Positions 31,939 to 44,110 are shown, counted from the first letter of the stretch. The stretch is DNA of 64,000 bases from Pectinophora gossypiella (GCF_024362695.1 NW_026063253.1:434001-498000), one strand, 5' to 3'. Numbers and translations: made by a program. The notes: generated by a model not told the origin, from the letters alone.

Positions 31939-32763
31939 ACGTAGCCTATAACTATCGAAACCAAATCAAGACGTTTCTAGTGCCACTCCATTTTTTAAAT
32001 TATGACAAGTGCTTTAAAAAGTTAGGTGGTAGTAATAGACGTCTGTACATACATAGCGGTCAAACACATAACTCTCCTTTTTGCTTCGCCGCAGTCGGGT
32101 AAAAATGATTCATTTATTATTTTTGGACGGCATAGACATAGACAGACAGGTAGGTACATTACACTTCCACAGGTCGGAATCCACGCGGAAAATTAAAATT
32201 AAAACAAAGATTAAAAATTACAAAGAAAAAAAAGCAAGTACAAAAACTTAAAACCTGTATATACAATTGTATCTCACTGATATGACGACCCGATCATCCG
32301 AGGTGGCATCTGGAATAAACAAGATATTTGATAACCACATTTTGAAAAACCTGAAGCAACAGTAAATACTTTTATTCCACAAGGCAATATTACAGTTAAC
32401 CTATTTCAGTCCAAAACTGTAAATGTACAAAGATAGAACAAGGTCGGTACGCCTGAGGTGTTGGATTGAATATCCACATTTATTTTAGGGTTGAAATCCT
32501 CCAGGGTAGCCTGCCCGAACCCTTATTTCTATCAATAATCGAAAGATCGATAGCCCCAGAGGGAATAAAAATGATAAATCGCATAGCTATAAAATGTTCT
32601 GACCCATTAGTTCTCATTCTGAGGGAACGCGTGACTTGGGAAGTTGGTTTTATTGAAAAACTAATTCAGTAACTTTTTATAAAAAATGTAGGAATTTATT
32701 TATAAACCCTCTAGTTTAAAACTGCTTTTATTAGGAATCTAAATAACATTGTCAAGCAATCTG
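31939..32763. other. Nothing recognised
   Basis: No supported gene or repeat. Confidence 0.3.
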
Positions 32764-32990
32764 CTTCTTCTCTCGTGTGGGTTGTGTGGTGGACCAACCT
32801 CATGAACCCCAGTGTCAGGGTTACTATTGGCCCCTGTGACTCATGTAACGACTACTTACTTACATCAGTAAGTAGTAACCGCGACCAACGGTTTAACGTG
32901 CCTTGCGAAGCACGGAACATCTTACTTTCGGACAATCAGGGTGATCAGCCTATAATGTCCTTACCAAACTAGGGATCACAAAGTAATTTT
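32764..32990 (-). repeat. SINE-A, lacking the head
   Basis: TTCTCTCGTGTGGGTTGTG at the 3' side, the core at ~32882-32920, and CCAAACTAGGGATCACAAAG at the 5' side. Confidence 0.8.
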
Positions 32991-32992
32991 TG

Positions 32993-33075
32993 TGTTCAAC
33001 AAGTTTATCTATGTCCTTTTCTCTGTATTTCGTGTCCATTGTGCTCAATAAAGTATTTTATCTATCTATCTATGA
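32993..33075 (+). repeat. Retroelement 3' end with (TATC)n tail
   Basis: GTGCTCAATAAAGTATTTTA followed by TCTATCTATCTATG. Confidence 0.5.
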
Positions 33076-33507
33076 TAACAATCATAAGATTCTAATTTCT
33101 GATTTCATTTTAATTTTCAACATTGTACATAATGATTTCTTCCCCTTAAACATCCATACACATATACTCACGGCCATAAGTCTCTAATGGGGTACGCAGA
33201 ACCACAAGTACTCAGTAAACAATTTCAGATACGAATCTCTCAAAAGTAATTTTATAATTTTATAACACCTTAAAACAAAGTGTTAAAATCAAAATGAAAG
33301 TGTAGAGATAAAATCACGTACCTACAAAGTGAACGGTTTTCAATGAAATGGCTTTCCAAAGTGAAATGTTTGGTTTGAATAATTATTTTTTAAGCTAAAA
33401 AGCCGACGTGTCGCAAATCCTTTCACCTTGTTTTATAAGCTAACATGACATGTATAAGTAAACCTATAGATGGTCTTCTTATTTAGAATAAACAGATTAC
33501 TTTATGC
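33076..33507. other. Nothing recognised
   Basis: AT-rich. Confidence 0.3.
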
Positions 33508-33600
33508 AGCGATTCCCAATGCGGGTTCCGCGGAACCTAGGACTCCTGTAGAAAAGTCACCAGAGTTCCGGGACGTGTATACTTTTTGCATTAAAAAGTA
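33508..33600 (+). mobile_element. Solo hAT-like end
   Basis: CAGCGATTCCCAATGCGG then TTCCGCGGAACC. CAG-initiated ends followed by a TTCCGCGGAACC palindrome are typical of hAT elements (from memory). No matching right end was found. Confidence 0.4.
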
Positions 33601-33654
33601 AAGTAAAAATAAAAGGTTGTGTCTTTTCTAATAGTATTATAATTATGATGGATC

Positions 33655-33928
33655 ATTACAGTCTCTCTTTCTGGAGGTTCGGGTTCGCTTCCCGATGGGG
33701 ACGTTGTCTAAATTACTGTGTAAGACTGTCCTTTGTTTGGCTAGAACACTGCAGGTTTGAATCACCAGGTTGTCGGAAAAAGTAAAGTAATTCCGTGTTT
33801 TGAAAGGCGTGTGTGCCTGAAAACTTCGACCAATCCGCAGTAGAGCAACGTGGTGGAGTATGCTCAATACCTGTTACGGTTTATCGAGGGGATGCCTGTA
33901 CCCAGCAGTGGGACGTAAAGTTCATCGC
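33655..33928 (+). repeat. SINE-D, diverged
   Basis: Head remnant GGTTCGGGTTCGCTTCCCG, then GACTGTCCTTTGTTTGGC and the 3' end CCCAGCAGTGGGACGT. Confidence 0.75.
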
Positions 33929-34211
33929 TGACGTCGCTAACTGACGTATTTGAAATTTTTGGCGAATCAGATTTGCATGCAATTGTCAATGTAACACAAA
34001 CTATTTTAGCAAAACATTGCAGATACGTCAGTTTGCAAAGTTAGCCACGATTTATAACGGCTATTTATGTTCATGTCCTTTTTATAGATCATAGTGTGGG
34101 CGATAAGGCTATCAGCTGTTACCATAAACTTAATCATAATATCCATTATAATCCCTCTCAGGTCTCCGTATAAAAAAGCGACTGCTCAAACTCAATCTCA
34201 AAAGTAACTTT

Positions 34212-34390
34212 AATTATTAGGTAGCTCAGTTGAATCGCCAATTTTTGCATAAATAATATATATTTTTTGTCGAACGTCTCATCCGTCTGAGACCACTGTA
34301 ATTTCTCACAACCTGTATAGCCGAGGAAGAGAAACTGGACTAAACACAACGCACAGGGCCCTAGACGTTCTTAAAAACAATCTTGAATAT
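34212..34390 (-). repeat. Retroposon J 3' fragment, diverged
   Basis: GAATCGCCAATTTTTGCAT, TTCTCACAACCTGTATAGCC and GGGCCCTAGACGTTC. Confidence 0.6.
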
Positions 34391-34855
34391 AATTTCAGTG
34401 ATTTCATTTGTGGTTTTGCTTATACCATTAGGATAACGGGCGTGAGTGAATGAGAGAGAACTAGATAGTTTGAATAAATCATGCTAACCTTTGATCCAAG
34501 CTACTGGTTTAAAACTAAGTCTTCCTAGTGATATCTTTGATCCTCCTCTTTGAAATTTTAACAGATGACCTACCAAGCGAATGGCAGACTTCATTTACAA
34601 GTTTAATCCAGACAACTGTGTCTGACGTCAAATTTAAGTTTAGTAAATAAAGGATCCATCTATAATATTATAATTTTATTCCTCATATGAGAACACTTAT
34701 AGATACGCTTATATTATACATCACACGTGTAAGGAAAATCATTAAGTATTGAATTAATTCGTATTCCCATTATAATCGAGATAATTGATGATCACATCTT
34801 TATATTCTGAATTAAGCTAGTCAGTAATACATCAATCACAAGAAATCGGAATCAT
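34391..34855. other. Nothing recognised
   Basis: No supported gene or repeat. Confidence 0.3.
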
Positions 34856-35045
34856 TTATTCAACGTCATTATCATGGATAACAAGTTGAAGGCCAATTTA
34901 ATATACTTATTTGAATCTACGTCATTTCGCAAGGTGCTGTGGTTGAGAAGATTTAATGAGTACCCATGCTTCACCGAGCTGTCCGGGCAAGTAATAAATG
35001 CCATTTGCGGCAAATCTTCAATAAGTGACATCAAAAGAAAAAGAA
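34856..35045 (+). repeat. Retroposon E-related 3' end
   Basis: ATTATCATGGATAACAAGTTG, GTCATTTCGCAAGGTGCTG, then the retroposon E-like end AATGCCATTTGCGGCAAATC and an A-rich tail. The first half matches 58990-59115 in reverse. Confidence 0.55.
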
Positions 35046-36281
35046 AAGCTTCACCGAGATTCTATTAGACCAACGTGTAGGTGGTAACTTTAAATATTGC
35101 CTTTAAGGTGATTCGTTTTCCATACAAAAGTTGATGCAGTGCTACAGGAAAACGGATAGAGGAATATTGTTATAAAACCGATAAATAGTAATATTTTGGT
35201 GTATTATTTTCGCAAACTAACAAAAATTTAGGGTCCGAATACGAGAAGTACCATATTTCAGACCCTCAATTTTGATCAATTCTACATTTGTAGTGGTGCA
35301 GATTACAGTGTATTTGCTGAGCGTGTAGTGGTGTCAATGTTAGTTTGTGTGCGTGATAGTTTTTTTTTCTCTAAAGGCTTTAACTACTTGACAAGTGTAA
35401 TAGAATGTCAGTGACAATTTATAAAGAGATTTTGTATGAATAAATAAAAAACTAAAAATACTACAATCTGAGAAAAGGAATATTGGAAAAATATTTTTGT
35501 TTTAACGCATATTATTTAAACATTTTTAAATAATGGGTAAGTACCGTGTTTTAAAAGAGGACATATATATTATAATAAAAAATCAATACATAAAATGAAA
35601 TGGCTGTATGGGCACAGTTCCCTTTGCCTTACCCTTCGGGGAAAACCAAATAAAAAAAAAAGTTGTTGCATTTGCCGGCCTAAATAGTAGTCATTTATCA
35701 GATTTATTTATATTCTCTTTGCCGCGGACTTTTTGGTGGGACCGGGAACGGGAAGGTTGCTTTCTTCATTGAATAATCTAAATAATCAATACGAAGTGGT
35801 GTTTTGTGGTTAATGATCACATTAAGTTAGTCGGAAAACATTCCCGATAGTATTATTAAATCGGAATATTCAATAAACAAAGTGTACTTATCTATTTTCG
35901 CTTTGCGCCAACAAGCCGCTTACTTCGTTTGGGGTTCGGAGTAGGAGTCTGTGTGGGGGCTTAGGTTTCATCATTTCATTAATCATCATCAAGAAAAAAA
36001 ACACAAGACATGGCTATATGGGCATAGTTCCCTTTGTCTTGCCCTTTGGGAAAAAAAATAAGATAAATTTTGAAATTCTTATGTATAATAAACAAACATC
36101 ACAGACATCATGACAGATCTAAAACTAACGAAAATCTTTTTTCTTTTTTCTATTTGACTTATTTATGAATTTTAATCAAGAAAACGTGATAATAAGTTCG
36201 ACAGGAACCAGTTCAGGTCCCCGAAACAGCCCATTTCAGGCCGCGTATATATGGAAATACTACTTCAATACGTCCCAGCCT
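35046..36281. other. Mostly unrecognised; a 45-bp motif occurs twice
   Basis: GGGCACAGTTCCCTTTGCC at 35611-35629 and GGGCATAGTTCCCTTTGTC at 36020-36038 lie in two related ~45-bp blocks in the same orientation. The rest is AT-rich. Confidence 0.4.
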
Positions 36282-36315
36282 CGTCTTTTTTTAACGTCCT
36301 CGTTAAAAAAAGACG
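36282..36315. repeat. Perfect 15-bp hairpin with 4-nt loop
   Basis: CGTCTTTTTTTAACG at 36282-36296, loop TCCT, and its exact reverse complement at 36301-36315. Confidence 0.85.
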
Positions 36316-37216
36316 TCCTAACCTGAACTAACTAATCTAACAATAAACACCACGCGTAAATATAAGTCCAGAAATGCGCTGCAAGTCGTCTGGACTGGGC
36401 GCGAAAACAACATAGAATTCGATTAGCTGCTAAGTGTCCCGCATGCTATCACCAGCTGTCACTGACATACGTACCTATGAAGTCCCGCGGATTTTATTGG
36501 AACTAAATGACAAGTCATAATAATTATATGCGGATACTGCGACATCAGCGCCGTGCTTGCGGGACGTCCTGAAGCGCTATAACATCTTTCAAACGCGATG
36601 CGTCAAAGTTTGAACCGACGCAATTTAGGAAAAATCTACCTTATTATTACTGTACTGTGATCGTTATTTGTAAAATCATACAATACATATACACAATTCT
36701 TTATACACAATATAATTATTATGACATATTGTGGACTTTTCGGTAGACCTACAAAAAAGGAACAATTCAACCATACGTTGTTTTGTTATATCTCAATGGG
36801 CTCAGGCAGCGTTTTCGCCGAAAGCTCCAAGTCGGCTATATTTGTAACGATAATTATGTTTGACATTCATCATCATTTTTGAACCATTTTATACAAAAAA
36901 AAAATACTTGTATAAATTATATACCCTAAAGCACGCCCATGAATCACTCTACTCATTGGTGAAAACCGTATGAAAATCCGTTCAGTAGTTTTTTAGTTTG
37001 CCGCATGTTCACTGATGCGATTAATGCCTGTTAGAATTTTACAAAATAAAAAATACGGAAATTACGGAAGGTACTTTAGTGCAAAGTACATTATTGTATA
37101 ATTATAATATTATTGGTAAAAGTGATACTTTTTGAAAATTCCGTAACAAATAGACGGGTTCGCCAAATTCAATTGTAAAAAAAATACAAAAAGTAAAAAC
37201 AATTAAAATATGCATT
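36316..37216. other. Nothing recognised
   Basis: No supported gene or repeat. Confidence 0.3.
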
Positions 37217-37277
37217 TGGGTTTGAACCGTGAAACTTAAGAATGGCGGCGACTGCTTTACCAAATGCGCCATTTAGA
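37217..37277 (-). repeat. tRNA-like segment (SINE head or tRNA pseudogene)
   Basis: On the minus strand, box A-like TGGCGCATTTGGTAAAGC and box B GGTTCAAACCC are spaced ~27 bp apart. Acceptor pairing and a CCA-type end are not convincing, so it is not called as a tRNA gene. Confidence 0.45.
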
Positions 37278-38515
37278 AGTTAGAAGTAGACTTCAAATTA
37301 TGCATCTCTTTTAATAGCTAACCTAGTTCGCATGTGTGTGACAGCTTCGTGTTTGTACACAAATTGAAATGACACCAACTTTTGATGCAATGTTTTAATA
37401 TGATATCTGCAGTAAATACTTCAAAATTGTAGCTTAACTTAAAGATAATGTATGTAAGATTTCGCCACCTAACATTTTACTGGGTCAGAACTCAACACTA
37501 AACGAATAAATGGAAAAAAATATGAAAACTGCAGAAGTAACGCCATCTGCTGACGCAGCGTTACCTAGCTGACTGAAACGCATCACCTTAAAGACTTTGA
37601 GGGTTATATTATAATTACTATTCAATCAATTTTCTTCTCTTTCATCATGTCGGTAGCACATCACGTCTCTTGTTTGACTTGATATCGTGAAAGGATTCAT
37701 TATTTCTATTTATAAGCCCATTGTTGGCAGGCTTCTAACACAATAGACACCAGAATTTCAAATGAAATGTTCTCAATTTTCGAATTTCCTTTGTATCACC
37801 CAATATGTTTGGCTGCGTAACAAGAATGTTTGGTTGCGTAACAAGTGTGGAACTGATATAGCAGTTACGAGATACCATTGAGGGTTAACCAGTTAGCGCT
37901 GGAGTGAAAGACTCGGATTTGTCAACGTCTGACGTCAAATAGCGGCCATTAACATCCGTAAAGGAGGAGCTCTCTGACGACTGTTGTGCGGGGACACACT
38001 GTCACGTACATTTACAAGCAGATAAATAAACCACCTTAACTCACACCGGACACTTCATACAGAAATCTCATTCTTACCCTGTGCCGCCTAACGCGTAATT
38101 GGCTACTTGTAACAATAAAAAAATGAAATACGTCGCATATGGTAGTTAACGATAATATATCCAGTGGTTTTTTTATTAAGATTATTTTTAAATATTTTAT
38201 TTTTGCAAAATAAAAATGCGGTTTTTTACCCGAAACACGGGCGGCCATGTCTGAACTTCGTGTGGACATTTCACAAAATAAACCAAAACTATCTGTCAGG
38301 TTTCAAGTTATACTGTTTGACATCGTAGGTTTGACACTTTTTTGCTTATTGAAATGTGACGTCACTAGGCAAAATGTCACGTTACCAATTGTTTTCGCGC
38401 GAAATTTGAAATTAATGAAAAAAAAAATATGGTTATGCTTTTTCGAGAACAAAATCTTTCATAATTATAAAATAAGCGTTTGTATTTTTTTAAATAATTA
38501 TCCGAAATATACCAA
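37278..38515. other. Nothing recognised
   Basis: CACCGGACACTTCATAC at 38044-38060 echoes the start of repeat K. A 144-codon plus frame at 38247-38681 has low-complexity content and no domain. Confidence 0.3.
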
Positions 38516-38640
38516 CAACAACAATGCACAAGAAATGCAATACAAACAACATCATACAACAACAATACAATATAAAAACAATAACAATACAGACAAAACA
38601 ATACAATACACAGCCAACACACAAACAACAACATTACAAA
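38516..38640. repeat. CAA/AACAAT low-complexity tract
   Basis: Repeated ACAACA, AACAAT and ACAATACAATA units with little other sequence. Confidence 0.75.
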
Positions 38641-39106
38641 AGCTTTTATGCGCGGTACGAGTTAGATCTGTCAAAGTATAGGAGCCAGTGATTAGTATAG
38701 TGATGTATCAGTTGAGATTAGGCCGATCGATTCTGTTTTATCTACCGGTTTACATCTTTGATGTACAGTTTGTTAGTATAGAAACCCCCACGCCATGTTT
38801 GTTCATCAAGGGAAGAAAGTGACCGATTACCAACGAGGGTGTAGTTTAAGTTTTCTCGCGAGATTTACATAGTTCATTACGTAACGATAGGTACGAAACG
38901 GTTTGTCGTCGTAGCCATCTTAGGTATTCATGTCAAAAGTTGCTACGTCGAGTTGGAATCTGATTATTAGTTGGAAGTATCTAACACAGTTGGCTTGACC
39001 TTTATTGACGGCGATACAGATTTCACCTATCAAGTTGTCGTAACAGAAAGCTCGGTGAAGCGTGGGTATTCAGTTTATCTTGCGATGGATATATAATATA
39101 CTACAT
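38641..39106. other. Nothing recognised
   Basis: No supported gene or repeat. Confidence 0.3.
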
Positions 39107-39131
39107 ACTGGATATATATATATATATATAG
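39107..39131. repeat. (AT)n microsatellite
   Basis: A run of about nine AT units next to the reverse-transcriptase tail fragment. Confidence 0.8.
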
Positions 39132-39135
39132 ATTT

Positions 39136-39243
39136 GAGCAGATTAAAGAGAAGGGGAACGTCATGTCTTATAAGGAAGTAAAAGTATTGGCCTTTGATAG
39201 ACAACAATGGATAATGCTACACCGACAAGATCGTAGCTCTTAA
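39136..39243 (+). pseudogene. C-terminal tail of a non-LTR reverse transcriptase
   Basis: 36 codons from GAG (39136) to TAA (39241-39243), ending VLAFDRQQWIMLHRQDRSS. The second copy at 56069-56212 reads ELVFDRREWKMLHRP in the same position, so this is a repeated protein tail. 5'-truncated. Confidence 0.65.
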
Positions 39244-39449
39244 ATTGTATATATAAAGTAAAACGACATATTAAAATTTGTTCGCTCTCAGTTTCATAGC
39301 AGACCTCACTTATTTTAGTTAGGGTCAGGGTATTTTACAGACATCAAATATGCACAGTGTACACCTCTGGTATTAACACTCTAGGAACGTACATAGTACT
39401 GTTTCAAAACAGTCAACTATGTTAACAGTTGTCTATTGACAAGATGTTG

Positions 39450-39655
39450 CTCATGACTGTACATTACTACTTTATTTATGCTAAATGCACAGTCATGAGC
39501 AATATCTTGTACATAATTTAGAACCCTGTCGCACTATTATATTTTTGAAATTTAGTGAGAATTACAGTTCAATTCGTCGAAAAAGTTAATGTGACAAGAT
39601 ACCAAAGTACTATAATTATAATAGTGTAGTCAATGAAGTATTTTTTTGTATACAT
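39450..39655 (-). mobile_element. MITE-F, diverged, with an extra end
   Basis: ACAGTCATGAGCAATATCTTG starts the element at ~39491; AGTTAATGTGACAAGATACC is near its right part. A second, inverted end (TTGCTCATGACTGTAC) sits at 39448-39463. Confidence 0.55.
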
Positions 39656-40860
39656 ATTAAATGGTAAACCGCCACATAGTTACGTCGGAATATCACATTT
39701 ATAGAGTATTAATTACTTTACGTACATATACAAGATATAGCATATTATATACTATTGGGATAGGGAGAGACCTTAGAATACACCTTTCGCATCTTTCACT
39801 CTCATTAAAATCTTGAAAAAATCCTGTCGTGTGAGTACTATTGACCAGGCATTTTTTTAAATCATCTACATTGCTAACATAAGACTACATCCCTATGGGA
39901 AGGCGGAGGTATATAGCATCGTAAGATAGACCTAAATACATACACTTCTCAAATCACTAAAGGACTGAAGGTCGCATGATACCAACTGTACATTATGTAG
40001 ATCAGTCAGTACATAGACACGGCACAGTAATGTTTAAAGACACGCAAAATTGCAATTTGTTGATCAAAACGTTTCGTGAACAATTAACGGCGTACGAAAT
40101 GTAAACTTAGATTGCAAACTTGAAAAAAGATAAATAAAACGTGAGATTATTATCAACTGTAAACCATAATGGGCTAAAAAAAGAAAATCGTTACTTTTCG
40201 TACCAACATTGACTTAAAAAGAATGAAATCCAATTTTAGACTTCTGAAATATGATTACGTAATGTTGGTAAGAATGACATTTAAAACTTCATAGAAATAA
40301 AGTATAAATAGAGGCTGAAAACACTGCCTCGCTTTCATTACACGCGTTTGCTTAAAACCTATTTTAAAATGTCGATGCTCGCATCGTCCATAATTATTTT
40401 AGGCTATTTTACACCTTAGTAAAGTGAGATACTTTTTTTGGCGACCTTGTAGTCTAATAGCAAATTGGTGGACGTAACCATGGTGACCAGGACATCATGC
40501 TCACGGAATAGAATAAAGAGGTTGGAAGGGCCAAGTGGCCCCGAAATACGCGTCATACAAGTATGAGCAAATATTCCTACTTCAACTTTGCACTCCACTC
40601 GACCGCAAACTTTACGACTCACGGAGCTCCGTTATAGTATATCAAAAGATCGTCTTGTGGATTATAATCTGGAGAGTAAATTAACTATGATGCAAGGAGA
40701 TCCCTCCTTATTACAGGAAAGCTACAAACCTTAGTATGATCGGCTATTTATCAAAAAAAACTTTTTTTTAGTATTTTACGAAAAGTAATGATAAAATTCC
40801 AGCCTTAGATCAAATAAAATATACATTGCCGGTAAAGTGGCTATGGAATTTGAAAAGCAA
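39656..40860. other. Nothing recognised
   Basis: About 1.2 kb without a supported gene. A 68-codon minus frame at 40416-40622 has no domain. Confidence 0.3.
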
Positions 40861-41075
40861 GCTATCGTAGTTATCTGTTTGCAGGAATAGTGGTAAAAGA
40901 TGGGATTGAACCGGCGACTGGGGTACTCATATAAAATGCGCGTAAGGGTCTCTTCCAACTTCTTTTTTCTACTCCGTACTCGAGCTAGTGTAATAGCGTC
41001 GACTTTTCCGATCTCGATGCCCGAGCCTCTGACCTTGACGCATCGGGTCGAGTGGCTTGAGTAGTCCAATAACCT
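40861..41075 (-). repeat. Possible tRNA-related repeat
   Basis: The minus strand carries a box B-like GGTTCAATCCC at ~40904-40914. A 97-codon frame crosses the segment but has SINE-like rather than domain-like character. Single copy in the window. Confidence 0.3.
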
Positions 41076-41549
41076 CTTAAACTAATCCCGGTCCATCTTG
41101 ATCTGACAAATGTATTCGCTTGTGAAATTATTCGTCAGTATGTCTCGGTATTCCGTAATGTGCGTAACTCTGCTTTATTCCGCGGTGATCCCATCGAAAT
41201 GATTGCGTCCTTATATGAAGTTATGTGTTTGTTTGACAGCGCCATTTACTTCCTTTGTTAACTCCCGTTTTTGCTAAATTAACTTTTTTGGCCCGAGAAA
41301 CGGGGGTTATTGCCTCATAAATTAAACGAAATAAAAAAACATGTAAAGAAAAATAATGCTTACTTAAGATCAGAAGGTTTCAATATGGGGCAGAGTAGGC
41401 AGGTGCTGCACATGAGAATGATCAATGCTCACTCTAAGTCCGGCCAGGTGGTCATCCGGAGTAAATCTTGAATAAGTGAAGTCAGTCTTTTATCCGTCTT
41501 CTGCCCTAGGGTTTATAAAGCTAATTATGGAATCAATTCTGTTTTAAAA
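41076..41549. other. Nothing firmly recognised
   Basis: 41395-41490 (CCGGCCAGGTGGTCATCC; AAATCTTGAATAAGTGAAGTC) may be a decayed retroposon E end. Confidence 0.3.
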
Positions 41550-41696
41550 GTACGGTCACGAGCATTAATATGTATGCACTTTGGTACCATGTCACATTAA
41601 CTTTTTGACAAATTGAACTGTAAGTCTCACTAAATGTCAAATATGTTACTGCGACAGAGTTCTAAAGTGGGTACATTATATTGCTCATGACTGTAC
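41550..41696 (+). mobile_element. MITE-F, intact 147-bp copy
   Basis: Begins GTACGGTCACGAGCA and ends TGCTCATGACTGTAC, TIRs that differ at two of 15 positions. Directly abuts a SINE-C at 41697. Confidence 0.8.
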
Positions 41697-42020
41697 TCAT
41701 CTCCCTAGCATTATCCCGTATTTCACAGGGCCCGCTTACTTAATCTGAAGATTTAATAGGTCCGGTTTTTACAAAAGTGAGTACTTGTCTGACTTTCCAA
41801 ACCGCGAAGGAAAAACCAGCCCAATATAGGTTAGCTCACATACCTCCGAAAATGCTCTCTCGGGAATGTGGGTTTCCTCACGATGTTTTTCTTCACCGCT
41901 GAGCACGTGATAATCATTTATGATCCAAACATGAATCATTGGTTTAGGCCTGTGCTGGATTCGAACCTGCGACCTCAAAGTGAGAGGCAAGCGTTCTACC
42001 AACTGGGATACTACGGTTTG
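41697..42020 (-). repeat. SINE-C, near full length
   Basis: TCATCTCCCTAGCATTATCC to the tRNA-like head (GGATTCGAACCTGCGACC; CTACCAACTGGGATACTACGG read on plus). CACGTG at 41904-41909. An internal deletion removes the AATTCGACAATC segment. Confidence 0.85.
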
Positions 42021-42177
42021 ACAGACACATGATGACATTTTATGAGAATAAAATAATTTCCATACTCCTTTTACATTGAAGGTATTAGTTTTATTTATTT
42101 GTCTGATATTTATTTCAATAAAGAATAACACTTCTGCCATAAAGATGACAATACTTTAATTTAATTCGCCTCCTCGC

Positions 42178-42288
42178 CTAATGGTTGTCTGAAAGAAATT
42201 AAGCGATAAAATCGCCATTTGCCATGTACCTAGTGAAGTGTCTTTTGTACCTGTTTTAATTATTTTAGTGCAATAAAGTATATTCTTC
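42178..42288 (+). repeat. Retroposon I 3' end
   Basis: CTAATGGTTGTCTGAAAG, then GTGCAATAAAGTATATTC. Confidence 0.6.
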
Positions 42289-42877
42289 ATAACCTTAGCA
42301 CGTTTCAGAAAAAAAATGCGTACAATATTTTTGCATAATATATTATTATAATGTTAATAAGATATGTGATAATAATTGTATTGTATGATAAACTATGAAA
42401 TATCACATCGCGAACACATCTAGTTATTTTATTTCTCATGACATAGGTACCTACTGCGAAACACGAACTTCCAACAAACTTTTCTTTACAATTTTACAAA
42501 ATGAATGCCTCCCCAACGTATCTGAACCCCTATAAATATTTCGTAACGTATACTTGTTTATCTAACAATACACCGTATAGTGTTTCCTCATTATACAATA
42601 TTTAGTTAATCATGACTTGGAGCTAATACGCCTTATACAAAGATTATAGAAACAAGGGAGATATGCTCTCAAAACTAAATTATACGAGTCCGCATGTCGC
42701 CTGTTAACTCACGTCTGATACGTCTGCACCAAGACAATACCGGCTGGACCGCTACATGGATTTACCCACCGTTTATGCGTAGTAACACAAGCGCTAGTTG
42801 TGGATGCGCGATACCAAAGAAGCAATGTGTGATGTAGAATTTTTTACAATACAGGTGCCTCATACAAAAACAGATCG
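42289..42877. other. Nothing recognised
   Basis: AT-rich. Confidence 0.3.
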
Positions 42878-42970
42878 TTTTGTACACACAAACGCACACA
42901 TACGCACACACGCACACACGCACGCACGCACGCACGCACGCACGCATGCACGCACGCACGCACACACATT
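42878..42970. repeat. (ACGC)n/(AC)n microsatellite
   Basis: Alternating purine-pyrimidine tract, mostly CGCACGCACGCACGC with flanking CACACA. Frames crossing it (poly-Cys/Val/Arg or poly-His/Ala/Thr) are artefacts of the repeat. Confidence 0.9.
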
Positions 42971-43960
42971 TCCGCATGCATTTTTTCTTTTTGCGCGTTT
43001 TAAGTCGGTTTTTATTATGTTATTCACCGAGATGGTTCCATTCATAGGGAGGTTGTGGGTCATTCCTAGCACAAGTACTGTTGTTACTTACTGGGAAGTC
43101 TCCTCAACGAAAATTCTTATGTTTTTATGAATAAACAATTTTTATTTTATTTATTTCTTATTTTATACTTCGGTCCCATCATCGGCTATGCTCACACGGC
43201 ATCTCTCTATAACAAGAGCTCTGTAGCCTCAAACAAAGGATGTTCTGGCGTACAATTAAAACTTGTCTCATTAATAACTAAGGATTTGGGTCGTCTCAGC
43301 TGGGATGACGTATAATGTCTTAGTTACTTCGGTGTTGCTGCAAAAACGGCTGTTTCATAAGGCTTTAGGGTATTTTTAGCTTGTTGGCGGAGAATGGTGA
43401 TAGAACAGACTTAAGTTTTACCAAGGGAATACAGCGCCACCTGTTTGACTGACCAAGTAATGAAAGACAGCGTCTCTAAAGAAATGTCAGAAGCACACGC
43501 AACAAAAATAAATAAACAGTAGTACCAATTATGTTAAAACGGGATAACGCTAGGGAAGTACTAGGAAGGTGATGAGTAACACAAATTATCTTGCTTAAGT
43601 ATTCCGAAAAGTTGATCGAAATACACGTTGTGAGAAGATGCAGTACTTTTAGGCAGATGAGACATTCAAGAGAAAATATTATTATATTTTTTTAATCATT
43701 CAATCAACATACAAAATAACACACAAACATAATAATGACAACATTAAGAGAGACTACAAAAAGGCACAACTTATTTCTAACAGAAATTTCTTCCAGTAGG
43801 CCTGAGAGAGTGAAATATTAAGAAAATAGCGTTTACAAGCATACATAATTATATTGTTTCGTGATATTAATAAAACTTAAATATACACTAATTACAATAA
43901 CTTGTATAAGTAATTAACATTACTTATACTTGCAATGAATTATAATATATAATTATTTAT
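42971..43960. other. Nothing recognised
   Basis: A 62-codon plus frame at 43127-43315 starts with a signal-peptide-like hydrophobic run (FLFYLFLILYFGPIIGYAHT). It ends soon after and has no recognised domain, so a tiny secreted peptide is possible but unsupported. Confidence 0.3.
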
Positions 43961-44110
43961 GTAAAAAATTACTATTCAAAGTGTAAATATATTACTGAAC
44001 AAAGATATTTTTGAGTTTGACTTGGAAAAATGTGTTTGGTTGGTATGATAATTATTATATTAAATAAGAATTCGAAGTTCAAAGTTCTTTATAATTGTAA
44101 GAATACAGGT
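43961..44110. repeat. Retroposon J-like fragment, diverged
   Basis: TATGTAAAAAATTACTATTC and AAAGTGTAAATATATTACTG parallel 2985-3030. Confidence 0.4.

Noticed and set aside
38247..38681. 144-codon plus-strand frame
   Set aside because: Its second half is the CAA-rich low-complexity tract and the first half has no domain.
41769..42140. 123-codon minus-strand frame
   Set aside because: It is the tRNA-derived SINE-C read through (VVSQLVERLPLTLRSQVRI is a typical SINE translation).
42762..43130. Cys/Val/Arg-rich and His/Ala/Thr-rich frames across the microsatellite
   Set aside because: They are translations of the ACGC repeat on both strands, with no conserved protein around them.
43127..43315. 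62-residue putative secreted peptide
   Set aside because: A signal-like N-terminus alone is weak support; no cysteine pattern, family or flanking gene structure. Mentioned only in the gap entry.
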